A stretch of 64,000 nucleotides of DNA from UBA7455 sp026713185 (GCA_963665785.1 OY762456.1:3348001-3412000), one strand, 5' to 3'; positions 8,873 to 17,491 are shown, numbered from the stretch's first letter. The notes: generated by a model not told the origin, from the sequence alone. A program made the numbers and translations.

Positions 8873-8921
8873 AATGGGATCAGAGTAAAACGTAGAAAGG
8901 GGGTCGGAGTAAAGGGGGCGG
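8873..8921 (+). repeat. Dispersed repeat, locus 3 (two partial direct copies)
   Basis: GGGATCAGAGTAAAA is followed by GGGGTCGGAGTAAAGGGGG, two degenerate head-to-tail copies of the repeat core. They lie in the 100-bp gap between the divergent MDR and ThDP-enzyme genes. Confidence 0.7.
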
Positions 8922-8970
8922 TCATCACCCGCATAATCTGGCACAATGTGAGAACAGACAGGAGGCTGCG

Positions 8971-10623
8971 ATGCGCGGACGAGAAGTATTCATGGATGCC
9001 CTGCAGTTGCATGGCGTAAGCAAAATATTCGGTAATCCCGGTACCACGGAAACCCCGTTGCTGGACAGTTTGATTGACTATCCCGATATGGAATACATAT
9101 TTCATTTGTATGAAGGAGTAGCAGTCGGCGCCGCCAATTTGTATGCCCAGGCATCCGGTAATACCGCTGTCGCCAATATGCATGTGGCGCCAGGTCTTGG
9201 TAATGCAATAGGCATGATCTATGGAGCGCTGAAGAACAATTCCCCACTGATTGTTACCGCTGGAGCGCAGGATACTCGTATCCGTTTGCGGGACCCCCTG
9301 CTGGGTCATGACCTTGTTGCCATGGCGAAACCAGTAACCAAATGGAGTGTTCAGGTGGAGCATGCCGACGAGATGGCTGCCATCATGCAGCGGGCTTTCA
9401 AAATTGCCAATGAGCATCCGGGAGGCCCGGTTTTTGTGGCGTTGCCGATTAACGTGATGGAACAGGAAACCGAACTGGGTGCGGTTAAAGCGGGTAACCT
9501 GTCAACACGAGGTAAAACCGGCACTGATTCTCTCCGGTGTATGGCTGATCTGATAAAAAACAGCCAGAATACAGGCATTGTTGCCGGTGACGATGTTGTC
9601 AGAGGCGGTGCGGTCCAATCATTAATTGCCCTTTCGGAAAAGATTGGCGCAGGCGTTCATCTGGAACTGGTGAGCGGAAGATTCCCATTCCCATCAAAAC
9701 ATCCCCATTACCGTGGTCGTCTGGGCCCGGATGCCGTTGCCGTTCGAGATGCCCTGGGGGATTACGACCTGGTCCTGTTGATTGGTGGACCATTTTTTGA
9801 GGAAGTCTGGTACGGCGGCGTCAGTCCGTTTGCTGAAAAAACGGCGCTGGTGCAGTTGGAAGCAAGTGCATCCAGACTGGCACAAAACTACCCACTGACA
9901 TTGGGTGTTGCTGGAGATATTGAAGATGCATTGACACAACTCCTGGAACTCGTTGGTGATCAGCCGATTTACGACCAACGTTGTCAGGCTCTTGCCGGGA
10001 TGCATGACGCGGTTGAAGAAAACATGCGACAGAGATTTGCCGCCCTGAAAGACAGGTCACCCATGACGCCCTCCAGGGCTCTGTATGAGATTGGACAGGC
10101 AGTACCCGATGATGTGGTGATCACTGACGAGAGCATTACCGCGAGCGCTGATGTCATTCGTAATTTTGACCCGGGTGGCAAACATGAGTTTTATGGCGTC
10201 AGAGGCGGAGGTATTGGCCAGGGACTAGCTGGCTGTCTGGGTATCGCGGTAGCCCACAGAGACCGTCAGGTCATCGCAATCAGTGGTGATGGTTCTGCCA
10301 TGTATAGCATTCAGGCGCTATGGACTGCTGCCCATCATCGTCTGAATATAATTTTCGTGATCCTCTCCAACCGTGAATACCGGGTGCTCAAGCACAATGC
10401 CGAACATTACCGTCGTCGCTTTGATGCAGAGTCCAACAAACCCTATCCTCATATGGACCTCAACAGGCCGTTCCTTGGATTTACAGAGATGGCGAGTGGT
10501 ATGGGAGTACCTGCAAAACAGGTGAGTAAACCTGATGATCTGGCCGCCGCTGTGGCCGAGGGACTGGCGACAAATGGGCCGTATCTGCTGGATGTTATTG
10601 TTGAAGGTCTGGAGACGAGATAG
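8971..10623 (+). CDS. Thiamine diphosphate enzyme, benzoylformate decarboxylase-like
   Basis: A 550-residue protein with AGGAGGCTGCG ahead of the ATG. Three ThDP domains are visible. The N-terminal PYR domain contains KIFGNPGTTETPLLDSL, the catalytic Glu in FHLYEGVAVGAA, and a His in NMHVAPGLGNAIGM, as in benzoylformate decarboxylases. A central domain spans about 190-340. The C-terminal PP domain carries the ThDP/Mg motif GDGSAMYSIQALWTAAHH with the usual Asn in FVILSNREYRVLK. Family members decarboxylate 2-oxo acids or ligate aldehydes; acetolactate-synthase-like proteins are the main alternative. No regulatory ALS subunit is nearby. DUF1538 genes follow after 25 nt on the same strand and may share the transcript. 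Confidence 0.86.
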   Translation: MRGREVFMDALQLHGVSKIFGNPGTTETPLLDSLIDYPDMEYIFHLYEGVAVGAANLYAQASGNTAVANMHVAPGLGNAIGMIYGALKNNSPLIVTAGAQDTRIRLRDPLLGHDLVAMAKPVTKWSVQVEHADEMAAIMQRAFKIANEHPGGPVFVALPINVMEQETELGAVKAGNLSTRGKTGTDSLRCMADLIKNSQNTGIVAGDDVVRGGAVQSLIALSEKIGAGVHLELVSGRFPFPSKHPHYRGRLGPDAVAVRDALGDYDLVLLIGGPFFEEVWYGGVSPFAEKTALVQLEASASRLAQNYPLTLGVAGDIEDALTQLLELVGDQPIYDQRCQALAGMHDAVEENMRQRFAALKDRSPMTPSRALYEIGQAVPDDVVITDESITASADVIRNFDPGGKHEFYGVRGGGIGQGLAGCLGIAVAHRDRQVIAISGDGSAMYSIQALWTAAHHRLNIIFVILSNREYRVLKHNAEHYRRRFDAESNKPYPHMDLNRPFLGFTEMASGMGVPAKQVSKPDDLAAAVAEGLATNGPYLLDVIVEGLETR

Positions 10624-10648
10624 TGTGTGGCAAAGATGAAACAATGAA

Positions 10649-11395
10649 GTGCAAGATACCATGACAGCGGTATTGATGCTGTTTGCGGGACGGATTATAG
10701 ACGCCTTTCGCGATCTTGCTCCGGTGATCGCGGTCATCGCATTCTTTCAGATCGTCGTATTACAACAGTCTTTTCCGAATCTCCCTGATGTTGTCGTCGG
10801 CCTGGTCTGCGTAATCGCAGGTCTGGCGCTCTTTATTCAGGGGCTGGAAAGCGGACTTTTTCCGCTTGGCGAGTCGATCGCTCAAGAGTTCTCTAAAAAA
10901 GGCAGTCTTACGGCGCTGCTGGCGTTCGCATTTTGTCTGGGATTCGGCACAGCCGTGGCTGAACCAGCGTTGATTGCTGTTGCGGGAGAGGCTGCCAAAG
11001 TCGCCTCTGAGGCAGGCGCCATTGCCGATTCTGATGAGGCGCAAGAGGCGTATGCGTTCAATCTCCGCATAGTAGTCGCGGTTTCAGTTGGCGCAGCCAT
11101 CGTACTTGGTGTACTGCGCATCCTGAAAGGCTGGCCAATTCACCGTTTGATTATCGGTGGTTATGTCCTGGTGACCGTGATGACTGCATTTGCACCCGCG
11201 GAGATCATCGGTATCGCCTACGATTCCGGCGGTGTCACCACAAGTACTATCACTGTGCCTCTGGTGACGGCACTCGGTGTTGGTCTCGCTCGGTCTATCA
11301 GGGGACGTAATCCGATGGTCGACGGCTTTGGACTCATTGCCTTTGCGTGTCTTATGCCAATCATCTTTGTGCTCGCATACGGCATGGTGGTCTGA
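10649..11395 (+). CDS. DUF1538 membrane protein, first copy
   Basis: A 248-residue polytopic protein. GTG at 10649 or ATG at 10661 (MTAVLMLFAGR) could start it. Residues 15-40, 45-70, 85-105 and several later stretches are strongly hydrophobic, suggesting six or more transmembrane segments. DUF1538 hallmarks are visible: GLALFIQGLESGLFPLGESI, FGTAVAEPALIAVA, YDSGGVTTSTITVPLVTALG and MVDGFGLIAFACLMP. The family has no established function; conserved acidic and Gly/Thr motifs within the membrane hint at transport. It is followed one base later by a paralogue and then a PII-like gene, so the three probably make a regulated membrane complex. Confidence 0.85.
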   Translation: MQDTMTAVLMLFAGRIIDAFRDLAPVIAVIAFFQIVVLQQSFPNLPDVVVGLVCVIAGLALFIQGLESGLFPLGESIAQEFSKKGSLTALLAFAFCLGFGTAVAEPALIAVAGEAAKVASEAGAIADSDEAQEAYAFNLRIVVAVSVGAAIVLGVLRILKGWPIHRLIIGGYVLVTVMTAFAPAEIIGIAYDSGGVTTSTITVPLVTALGVGLARSIRGRNPMVDGFGLIAFACLMPIIFVLAYGMVV

Positions 11396-11396
11396 C

Positions 11397-12170
11397 GTGG
11401 ATTTCGTATATAACCTGGCAGATGCGGCACTGTCCACTGTACTGGATGTCGCGCCAATCATTGGCATCCTGGTTCTTTTCCAGGTCGCCGTGTTGCGCAA
11501 GAAGCTACCCAATCTGAGCCGAATCATAAGCGGATTCATCTGCGTCCTGCTCGGACTGACGCTGTTTCTGATTGGTTTGGAGGAGGCGCTATTTCCCATC
11601 GGCGAAACCATGGTGCAACAGCTGACGGCTTTGGATACTGGCGTTTCAGCCGAATTTACAGACACTGTAAACTGGCAGGATTACCTGTTGGTATATGTAT
11701 TCGCAGGGGCGATAGGATTTGCGACGACCATTGCTGAACCTCCGCTTATCGCTGTTGCGATTAAAGCCCAGGATGTCTCCGGCGGCGCCGTAAACGCATG
11801 GGGTTTACGTCTGGCCGTAGCGGCCGGTGTCGCCGTGGGTGTTGCATTGGGATGTTTCCGCATCGTTACCGGTACACCATTGCCCTGGTATATCATTGCT
11901 GGCTATGTTGTGGTGATTGTCCTGACGTTTCGATCAGGCCGGTCAATCGTGCCACTGGCCTATGACTGCGGCGGCGTCACGACATCGACCGTTACCGTAC
12001 CCGTTGTCGCTGCTCTGGGCCTGGGTCTGGCTGCAAACGTTCCCGGCCGCAGTCCACTGATCGATGGATTCGGGCTGATCGCCTTTGCCAGTGTATTTCC
12101 TATCATGTCCGTACTGGGTTACGCTATGATTGCGTCCTGGCTGAACCGCGGACGAAATCTCAAAACCTGA
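11397..12170 (+). CDS. DUF1538 membrane protein, second copy
   Basis: A 257-residue polytopic protein starting at GTG (11397), one base after the first copy's stop. The longer reading frame to 11277 runs antiparallel to no homology and is ignored. The same motifs recur: LGLTLFLIGLEEALFPIGET, FATTIAEPPLIAVAIKAQD, YDCGGVTTSTVTVPVVAALG and LIDGFGLIAFASVFPI. Residues line up with the first copy throughout, so this is an ancient duplication. The pair probably forms a heterodimer or pseudo-symmetric channel or transporter, because other members occur as a single double-length protein (family knowledge, not seen here). The function is unassigned. Confidence 0.83.
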   Translation: MDFVYNLADAALSTVLDVAPIIGILVLFQVAVLRKKLPNLSRIISGFICVLLGLTLFLIGLEEALFPIGETMVQQLTALDTGVSAEFTDTVNWQDYLLVYVFAGAIGFATTIAEPPLIAVAIKAQDVSGGAVNAWGLRLAVAAGVAVGVALGCFRIVTGTPLPWYIIAGYVVVIVLTFRSGRSIVPLAYDCGGVTTSTVTVPVVAALGLGLAANVPGRSPLIDGFGLIAFASVFPIMSVLGYAMIASWLNRGRNLKT

Positions 12171-12191
12171 TCTTATAGGGAGACTTGAGAC

Positions 12192-12536
12192 ATGCAATTC
12201 AAGCTAATCGTTACCCTTGTAAATGACGAAAAGACCGATATCGTGATTGACGCCGCCCGTGCCGCGGGCGCCACTGGCGCCACGATTATCACAAGTGTCC
12301 GGGGCGAAGGGCTTGCGCCTCAGAAGACCTTCTTTGGTCTGGACCTCGTGGCCAAGCGGGATGTCGTTTTATTCCTGGTGGCCGAACCGCGGGCGCATGA
12401 AATTCTGGAGTGTATCCGTGATGCCGGGCAATTCGACACGGAACCCGGCGCCGGCATCGCCTTCCAGATTGCCCTTGAGGATGCCGTCGGTCTCAATACC
12501 CAACTACCGGCGATTCTGGATGATCTGGAAGGATGA
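12192..12536 (+). CDS. PII-like signalling protein
   Basis: A 114-residue protein with AGGGAGACTTGAGAC before the ATG. It follows the PII fold: first strand FKLIVTLVNDEKTDIVIDAA, GATGATIITSVRGEG at the B-loop position, VVLFLVAEPRAHEILECI for the second beta-alpha-beta unit, and GAGIAFQIALEDAVGL at the end. The T-loop region (GLAPQKTFFGLDLV) is short and lacks the uridylylated Tyr of GlnB/GlnK, so this is a PII-like variant rather than a classic nitrogen regulator. Placement 21 nt after two DUF1538 membrane genes mirrors glnK-amtB and suggests it gates that membrane pair in response to a nucleotide or other effector. Confidence 0.82.
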   Translation: MQFKLIVTLVNDEKTDIVIDAARAAGATGATIITSVRGEGLAPQKTFFGLDLVAKRDVVLFLVAEPRAHEILECIRDAGQFDTEPGAGIAFQIALEDAVGLNTQLPAILDDLEG

Positions 12537-12552
12537 TTGGAGTCAGCGTTGA

Positions 12553-12726
12553 TTGGATCCGGTAACCCAATGTAAATACGGCATTATTCTGGTGAAAGAC
12601 GATTCTGTAAACGCTTTTGCCGATGGTGATAACATCTACGTAACGACGGGGATGTATCGTTTTGCCGAGACGGAAGTAACGATGATCTGTAACAACCGCA
12701 ATGTGTGCCGTCCTTTACTCTTTTGA
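12553..12726 (+). pseudogene. Fragment of an M48-family metallopeptidase
   Basis: A 57-codon frame, closed by stops on both sides, reads YGIILVKDDSVNAFADGDNI then YVTTGMYRFAETE. That is the segment just ahead of the HExxH zinc site in M48 peptidases (VNAFADG..IYVTTGM..). After AETE the sequence changes to unrelated residues (VTMICNNRNVCRPLLF) and stops, so the catalytic HExxH and everything after it is missing. It has no convincing start or ribosome site. It lies in the 247-bp gap between the PII-like gene and the ABC ATPase gene and is best explained as a relic of a deleted gene. Confidence 0.65.
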
Positions 12727-12783
12727 AAATGTCAGTTACTTTCATGCACACTGTCGCAATTCTTACGCGAATATTGGAAAACA

Positions 12784-13893
12784 GTGACTGAAGTTGCAGA
12801 GACCCAAATCGAGTTTTTGAATGTCGCCAAGACCTATGATGGTCATACCATGGTGGTACAGAACCTTGACCTCAGTGTGCAGCGTGGTGAGTTCCTGACG
12901 CTGCTTGGTCCCTCCGGGTCCGGCAAGACCACCTGCCTGATGATGCTAGCCGGATTTGAGACACCGACCTCTGGTGAGATCCGCATTGCAGGACAGTCCG
13001 TGCATAATCTGCCACCCCGCCACCGGGACATTGGTTTTGTGTTTCAGAACTATGCGCTGTTCCCCCACATGACTGTCGGCGCCAACCTCGGGTTTCCGCT
13101 GGAAGTCCGTGGTATTGCGGGAACCGAGCGTGCAGAACGAATCCATAGAGCGCTTCAGATAGTGCGCCTTGAAGGCTTTGAAGACCGGCGGCCAGGTGAG
13201 CTGTCCGGCGGTCAGCAACAGCGTGTAGCGATTGCCCGGGCTTTGGTGTTCGAACCAGGTCTGGTTCTGATGGATGAACCTCTTGGGGCTCTGGACAGAC
13301 GTTTGCGCGAGAGTATGCAGTATGAGATTCGCCGTATTCAACGCAGTCTTGGTGTCACCGTGGTGTATGTTACCCACGATCAGCAGGAGGCGATGGTGTT
13401 GTCAGACCGGGTAGCGGTTTTTCACCGCGGCCAGGTGGAACAGGTTGCCACACCGGAAACGCTTTATGAGGAGCCGAATCGTGAATTCGTAGCCCGGTTT
13501 ATCGGTGACAATAACCTGTTGCGGGGCCAGATCAAATCCGTTAATGGAGACTACTGTGTGGTAGAAACTGATGGCGGGTTGATCAGAGCTTTTTTGGTGG
13601 AGCCGATCGCCCCGGGGAACCCGGTAGTACTTGCCATCCGTCCGGAGCGAGTCGCTTTTTCACCTGGAGAGGAGTACGTCAACCAGTTGGATGCCGATAT
13701 AGAAGACATCGTGTTTCTCGGCGATCATCTGGAGTTGCGTCTGACTGTCTGCGGCAATCCGGACTTTTTTGCCAAGATACCCAACGTTGTTGGTCAGGGC
13801 GCCATGTTGCAGGGAGACCGTGTTCGCGTCGGATGGATCGCGACCGATTGTCGTGCTTTGCCGGACGAACAGCAATCTCAAATGGAGGTTTAA
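12784..13893 (+). CDS. ABC importer ATPase, PotA-like (polyamine/iron type)
   Basis: A 369-residue ATPase starting at GTG. Walker A is LGPSGSGKTTCLMMLAGFE, Q-loop FVFQNYALFPHMTVG, signature LSGGQQQRVAIARAL, Walker B LVLMDEPLGALD and H-loop VYVTHDQQEAM. The last ~120 residues form a TOBE-type regulatory domain. PotA/FbpC/UgpC-like ATPases energise import of polyamines, iron or other small ligands. It heads a four-gene unit with a binding protein and two permeases whose order (ATPase, binding protein, PotB-like, PotC-like) is typical of spermidine/putrescine-class systems. The actual ligand is unknown. Confidence 0.92.
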   Translation: MTEVAETQIEFLNVAKTYDGHTMVVQNLDLSVQRGEFLTLLGPSGSGKTTCLMMLAGFETPTSGEIRIAGQSVHNLPPRHRDIGFVFQNYALFPHMTVGANLGFPLEVRGIAGTERAERIHRALQIVRLEGFEDRRPGELSGGQQQRVAIARALVFEPGLVLMDEPLGALDRRLRESMQYEIRRIQRSLGVTVVYVTHDQQEAMVLSDRVAVFHRGQVEQVATPETLYEEPNREFVARFIGDNNLLRGQIKSVNGDYCVVETDGGLIRAFLVEPIAPGNPVVLAIRPERVAFSPGEEYVNQLDADIEDIVFLGDHLELRLTVCGNPDFFAKIPNVVGQGAMLQGDRVRVGWIATDCRALPDEQQSQMEV

Positions 13894-13927
13894 GAACCTT
13901 CTATTTCTATCCAGGAGGATACATGTA

Positions 13928-15040
13928 ATGACTACTTATTCAGGCCATTGGTGGACACCACGGCAATTAATGACACTGTTGATGGCAGGGACCCTGATGG
14001 CGTTCCCTGGAATGTCTGGCGCTGGTGAATCACTGACTGTGGTTACCTGGGGTGGATCATACGCCAAAGCTTCCCAGAAGGCTTACTTTGAACCCTTTAC
14101 CGCGCACACTGGAATCGAAGTTCGTATTGAAGATTACAATGGTGGTCTTGCGGAAGTTCGTGCCCAGGTAGAAACCGGTAATGTTTACTGGGATGTCATT
14201 GACCTTGAATTGCCTGATGCGGTAAGAGGTTGTGATGAGGGTCTGCTCGAACTCATCGACATAGATGACCTGCCACCTGCCCCTGATGGCGCCCCTGCCA
14301 GGGATGACTACTTTGAGGAGTCTCGCAGCGATTGCGGTGCTGGCGGATTAGTATATTCGACCATCTATGCCTACAATCAGATTAGTTTCCCGGATAATCG
14401 CCCTTCCACCATTGAGGATTTTTTTGATACCGATAAATTTCCCGGCCGTCGTGGTATGCGCCGCAGCCCGTCTGCGAACCTGGAATTTGCGCTGTTGGCA
14501 GATGGTGTGCCAGCGGATTCAATCTATGCGGTTCTGGATACTCCGGAAGGTATCAGTCGCGCCTTTCGTAAACTCGATACCATCAAGGATCAGATAGTCT
14601 GGTGGGAAGCAGGCGCGCAGCCACCACAAATGCTGGCAGACCGGGAGGTGGTAATGAGTACTGCCTACAATGGGAGGATTTTCAACGCGCAGGTGTTGGA
14701 GAATCAGCCTTTTACGATCGTCTGGGATGGGCAGTTACAGGCTAGTGGAGTCTTCGCTATTGTCGCAGGCACGCCTAACCTTGAAATCGCCAGACGGTTT
14801 GTCCTGTTTGCATCGCAGATAGAGTACATGGCGGCAGTATCGCGTTACATCTCCTACAGCCCCATCCGCCACTCTGCTCTGGAGTTGATTAACACTCACC
14901 TCGAGACGGGTGTTGACATGCGTCCACACATGCCAACATACCCAAAGAATATGCAGCGTGCAGTGCGCGAGGACTGGGAATGGTGGAGTGATAACGCCGA
15001 CGAGATGAATGAGCGGTTTAGTGCCTGGTTAGTGCGTTGA
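13928..15040 (+). CDS. ABC substrate-binding protein, PotD/PotF-like
   Basis: A 370-residue periplasmic binding protein. The ATG at 13928 is chosen because CAGGAGGATAC precedes it and a signal peptide begins there (QLMTLLMAGTLMAFPGMSGA, cleaved near GAG-ES). The mature domain opens LTVVTWGGSYAKASQKAYFEPF, characteristic of the PotD/family-1 extracellular binding proteins, and contains VYWDVIDLELPDAVRGC and a conserved tyrosine-rich segment GLVYSTIYAYNQ. Aromatic and acidic residues typical of polyamine pockets are present, but the ligand is not proven. It overlaps the permease start by four bases. Confidence 0.9.
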   Translation: MTTYSGHWWTPRQLMTLLMAGTLMAFPGMSGAGESLTVVTWGGSYAKASQKAYFEPFTAHTGIEVRIEDYNGGLAEVRAQVETGNVYWDVIDLELPDAVRGCDEGLLELIDIDDLPPAPDGAPARDDYFEESRSDCGAGGLVYSTIYAYNQISFPDNRPSTIEDFFDTDKFPGRRGMRRSPSANLEFALLADGVPADSIYAVLDTPEGISRAFRKLDTIKDQIVWWEAGAQPPQMLADREVVMSTAYNGRIFNAQVLENQPFTIVWDGQLQASGVFAIVAGTPNLEIARRFVLFASQIEYMAAVSRYISYSPIRHSALELINTHLETGVDMRPHMPTYPKNMQRAVREDWEWWSDNADEMNERFSAWLVR

Positions 15041-16242
15041 CCAGTCATCGGCTGCGGGGACTGGGTCTCACACTACCGCTGATTGCTTTCCTTGGTGTAA
15101 CTTTCGTCGCACCGCTGGTCGCGATGTTTACCCGCAGTATTCATGAACCACTGGTGGCTGATGCCTTACCACAAACCCTGGCGCTTCTGCAGGCGTGGGA
15201 TGGTCAGTCGACCCCGGATGAGGAATTGTTTCAATCTCTGGCCATGGAAGGTCTGGCCTTGCATCGGGATCGTTCTCTGGGCGCCGTGGCAACCCGTATA
15301 AACCGTCTGGAAAGTGGCATGCGGAGCACTGTCGTTGGGACCTTCCGCAAGCTGAACCGGCTGAAGGATGACGGTTCTCATCTTCCGGAAGACTATTGGA
15401 AAGCAGCTATGATCGATGCCAACCAGGACTGGAGCGAACCTGCATCCTGGCTGGCTATTCGCCGCGCTGGCGAGCGGTTTACCTTCAGGCATTATCTGAA
15501 TGCGCTGGATCTGGACAGGGATGAAACTGGCACAATAGTGGCGCAGCCACCCGAGCGCCAAATCTACCTGGTACTGCTGTGGCGAACTCTGGTCGTCAGT
15601 GTCTTCATTACCATGATCTGTCTGCTGCTTGGATATCCGGTTGCCTATCTGATTGCGAATGCGCCACCGCACCGCAGCACTCTGTTCCTGATGCTGGTAC
15701 TGGTGCCGTTCTGGACATCGCTTTTAGTCCGTACTACTTCCTGGATTGTGCTATTGCAGACCCATGGTGTCATCAATGACCTGCTGACGACCGTTGGTCT
15801 GATCAGTGATGATGGTCGTATCGCGATGATCTATAACATGACCGGCACCATAGTTGCCATGGTCCATGTATTGTTGCCGTTCATGATTCTGCCTCTTTAT
15901 TCGGTCATGAGCACCATCCCGCCCCTGCACTTACAGGCTGCTGAATCGCTTGGTGCATCTCCGCTTCAGGCATTCCTGAGGGTTTACTGGCCGCAGTCGT
16001 TGCCTGGAGTTGCGGCGGGTTCCCTGCTGGTTTTCATACTCTCTATCGGGTATTACATCACTCCCGCACTGGTCGGAGGGCGAACCGGACAACTTATTTC
16101 CAACCTTATTGCCTATCACATGCAACAATCCCTCAACTGGGGGCTTGCCGCGGCGCTGAGTGTCATATTGCTGGTGTGCGTGGCCGTTCTCTATATCGTA
16201 TACAGTCGTTTGGTTGGCGTTGAACGGATGCGACTCGGATAA
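15037..16242 (+). CDS. ABC permease, PotB-like, with a large insertion
   Basis: A 401-residue permease starting at TTG (15037), which overlaps the binding-protein stop. A first transmembrane helix (LTLPLIAFLGVTFVAPLVAM) is followed by about 130 mostly polar residues (roughly 35-170), then five more helices. The BPD-permease contact motif EAA occurs as LQAAESLGASPLQAFLRVYWP. PotB-like permeases are usually 280-310 residues, so the polar insertion, expected in the periplasm, is unusual. It forms the translocation pore with the next gene product and couples to the ATPase at 12784. Confidence 0.88.
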   Translation: MTSHRLRGLGLTLPLIAFLGVTFVAPLVAMFTRSIHEPLVADALPQTLALLQAWDGQSTPDEELFQSLAMEGLALHRDRSLGAVATRINRLESGMRSTVVGTFRKLNRLKDDGSHLPEDYWKAAMIDANQDWSEPASWLAIRRAGERFTFRHYLNALDLDRDETGTIVAQPPERQIYLVLLWRTLVVSVFITMICLLLGYPVAYLIANAPPHRSTLFLMLVLVPFWTSLLVRTTSWIVLLQTHGVINDLLTTVGLISDDGRIAMIYNMTGTIVAMVHVLLPFMILPLYSVMSTIPPLHLQAAESLGASPLQAFLRVYWPQSLPGVAAGSLLVFILSIGYYITPALVGGRTGQLISNLIAYHMQQSLNWGLAAALSVILLVCVAVLYIVYSRLVGVERMRLG

Positions 16243-17078
16243 TGGCACTGCATCTTTCCCAACGTCCATTGAGTGACCGCCTGATACGTGGCAGTCATGT
16301 CGCATTCTGTGTACTGGTATTTACCTTCCTGGTCGCCCCCGTACTGGTAGTGATTCCGCTCAGCTTTAATGCCGAACCCTATTTCACATTTACCGAAGGA
16401 ATGCTGCGTCTCGACCCTGATGCATGGTCTCTGCGCTGGTATCAGAATGTGACCGGAGACGACAGGTGGTTGCGTGCGTTAACCAACAGCCTGTTGATCG
16501 GTTCGGTGGCCACGCTCATCGCCACTTCGCTGGGTACTTTAGCCGCATTGGGGCTGGCGAACCCCGCTATGCCGGCACGTGGGCTGATCATGGGTCTGCT
16601 GATTTCACCCATGGTCACGCCGATTATCATTTCGGCTGCGGGCATGACTTTCTTCTACTCCAAACTGGGGCTGACGCAAACACATCTTGGCTTGATACTG
16701 GCTCATGCGGCATTGGGTACGCCCTTTGTGGTCATTACCGTAACGGCGACACTATCCGCCTTTGATCAAAACCTTGCCCGGGCCGCAGCCAGTCTTGGGG
16801 CAGGACCGCTGGTAGTGTTTCGTCGCGTGCAATTGCCATTGATAGCCCCGGGAGTCATTTCCGGCGCCCTGTTCGCGTTCGCTACTTCATTCGAAGAAGT
16901 TGTGACCGTTCTGTTTATGGGTGGTTTGGACCAGCGTACTATTCCACGACAAATGTGGGCCGGTATCCGTGAACAGATCAGCCCGGAGATTCTGGCGGTT
17001 GCCACTTTCATGATCGTTTTTGCGATGCTGTTGCTGCTGGTAGTTAACTGGTTGCGCAACCGTGGAACCGTCCGCTGA
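16242..17078 (+). CDS. ABC permease, PotC-like
   Basis: A 278-residue inner-membrane permease with about six hydrophobic helices. Its ATG shares one base with the stop of the PotB-like gene (TAATG). The family contact motif is RAAASLGAGPLVVFRRVQLP; the N-terminal VLVFTFLVAPVLVVIPLSFN and the LISPMVTPIIISAAGM helix are typical of PotC/YdcV. The last codons and stop (GTVR, TGA at 17076-17078) lie inside a 47-bp tandem duplication shared with the end of the neighbouring VOC gene. Confidence 0.9.
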   Translation: MALHLSQRPLSDRLIRGSHVAFCVLVFTFLVAPVLVVIPLSFNAEPYFTFTEGMLRLDPDAWSLRWYQNVTGDDRWLRALTNSLLIGSVATLIATSLGTLAALGLANPAMPARGLIMGLLISPMVTPIIISAAGMTFFYSKLGLTQTHLGLILAHAALGTPFVVITVTATLSAFDQNLARAAASLGAGPLVVFRRVQLPLIAPGVISGALFAFATSFEEVVTVLFMGGLDQRTIPRQMWAGIREQISPEILAVATFMIVFAMLLLLVVNWLRNRGTVR

Positions 17079-17160
17079 GCACACTACTCCGACACAGGAC
17101 AGCCAAAACAAAGGCCGTCCGCTGAGCACACTACTCCGACACAGGACAGCCAAAACATAG
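17068..17160. repeat. Tandem 47-bp direct duplication between convergent genes
   Basis: The block beginning CCGTCCGCTGAGCACACTAC occurs at 17068 and again at 17115, nearly identical through GACAGCCAAAACA. The first copy contains the permease stop; the second contains the complement of the last codons (CFGCPVSE, stop) of the VOC gene. So the VOC 3' end has been copied onto the permease end or the reverse. Confidence 0.85.
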
Positions 17161-17484
17161 AAGGTTGCCATCCGGGTCAACGGCTTGAAAATCGAACATG
17201 TCATAGGGCCTTTTGACAGGTTCACCTGTCGTTTCCGAGCCACGGGATACGATATCCCGGTAGTAATTTTCGACTTCATCACAGAATATATAGATCGAAC
17301 CGGAGCCAATATTCCTGTCACCAGGATCAGCTTCATTCAAATGCATGTATACGTCACCGTATTTTACACCGACATAATTGCCAAACTCGAAATCAAATTC
17401 GAATCCTAAAACCTCCAGATAAAACTTCTTTGAACGGCTTGCACTGGATACATTAAATACTGTTGCTGAGCTTTCTGTTTTCAA
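17131..17484 (-). CDS. VOC superfamily (glyoxalase/bleomycin-resistance fold) protein
   Basis: A 117-residue single-domain protein with two beta-alpha-beta-beta-beta modules: FNVSSASRSKKFYLEVLGFE and later YFCDEVENYYRDIVSRG-like sequence (about 68-85), ending with DFQAVDPDGNLLCFGCP. That last motif is the usual VOC D-PDGN-L-F segment. Such proteins include metal-dependent dioxygenases, epimerases and antibiotic-binding proteins; the first-module metal His is not obvious, so function is open. Its 3' end lies inside the tandem duplication. Upstream is a 230-bp gap carrying a duplicated CTCCTTGAA...CTGTCCC segment and a long hairpin. Confidence 0.75.
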   Translation of the reverse strand: MKTESSATVFNVSSASRSKKFYLEVLGFEFDFEFGNYVGVKYGDVYMHLNEADPGDRNIGSGSIYIFCDEVENYYRDIVSRGSETTGEPVKRPYDMFDFQAVDPDGNLLCFGCPVSE

Positions 17485-17491
17485 AACAAAT

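Noticed and set aside
11277..11396. Longer N-terminus for the second DUF1538 gene
   Set aside because: It overlaps the first copy in another frame and is not family-like; GTG 11397 follows the first stop directly and begins the homology.
13769..13927. Longer start for the ABC binding protein
   Set aside because: It overlaps the ATPase gene; a strong ribosome site and the signal peptide place the start at 13928.
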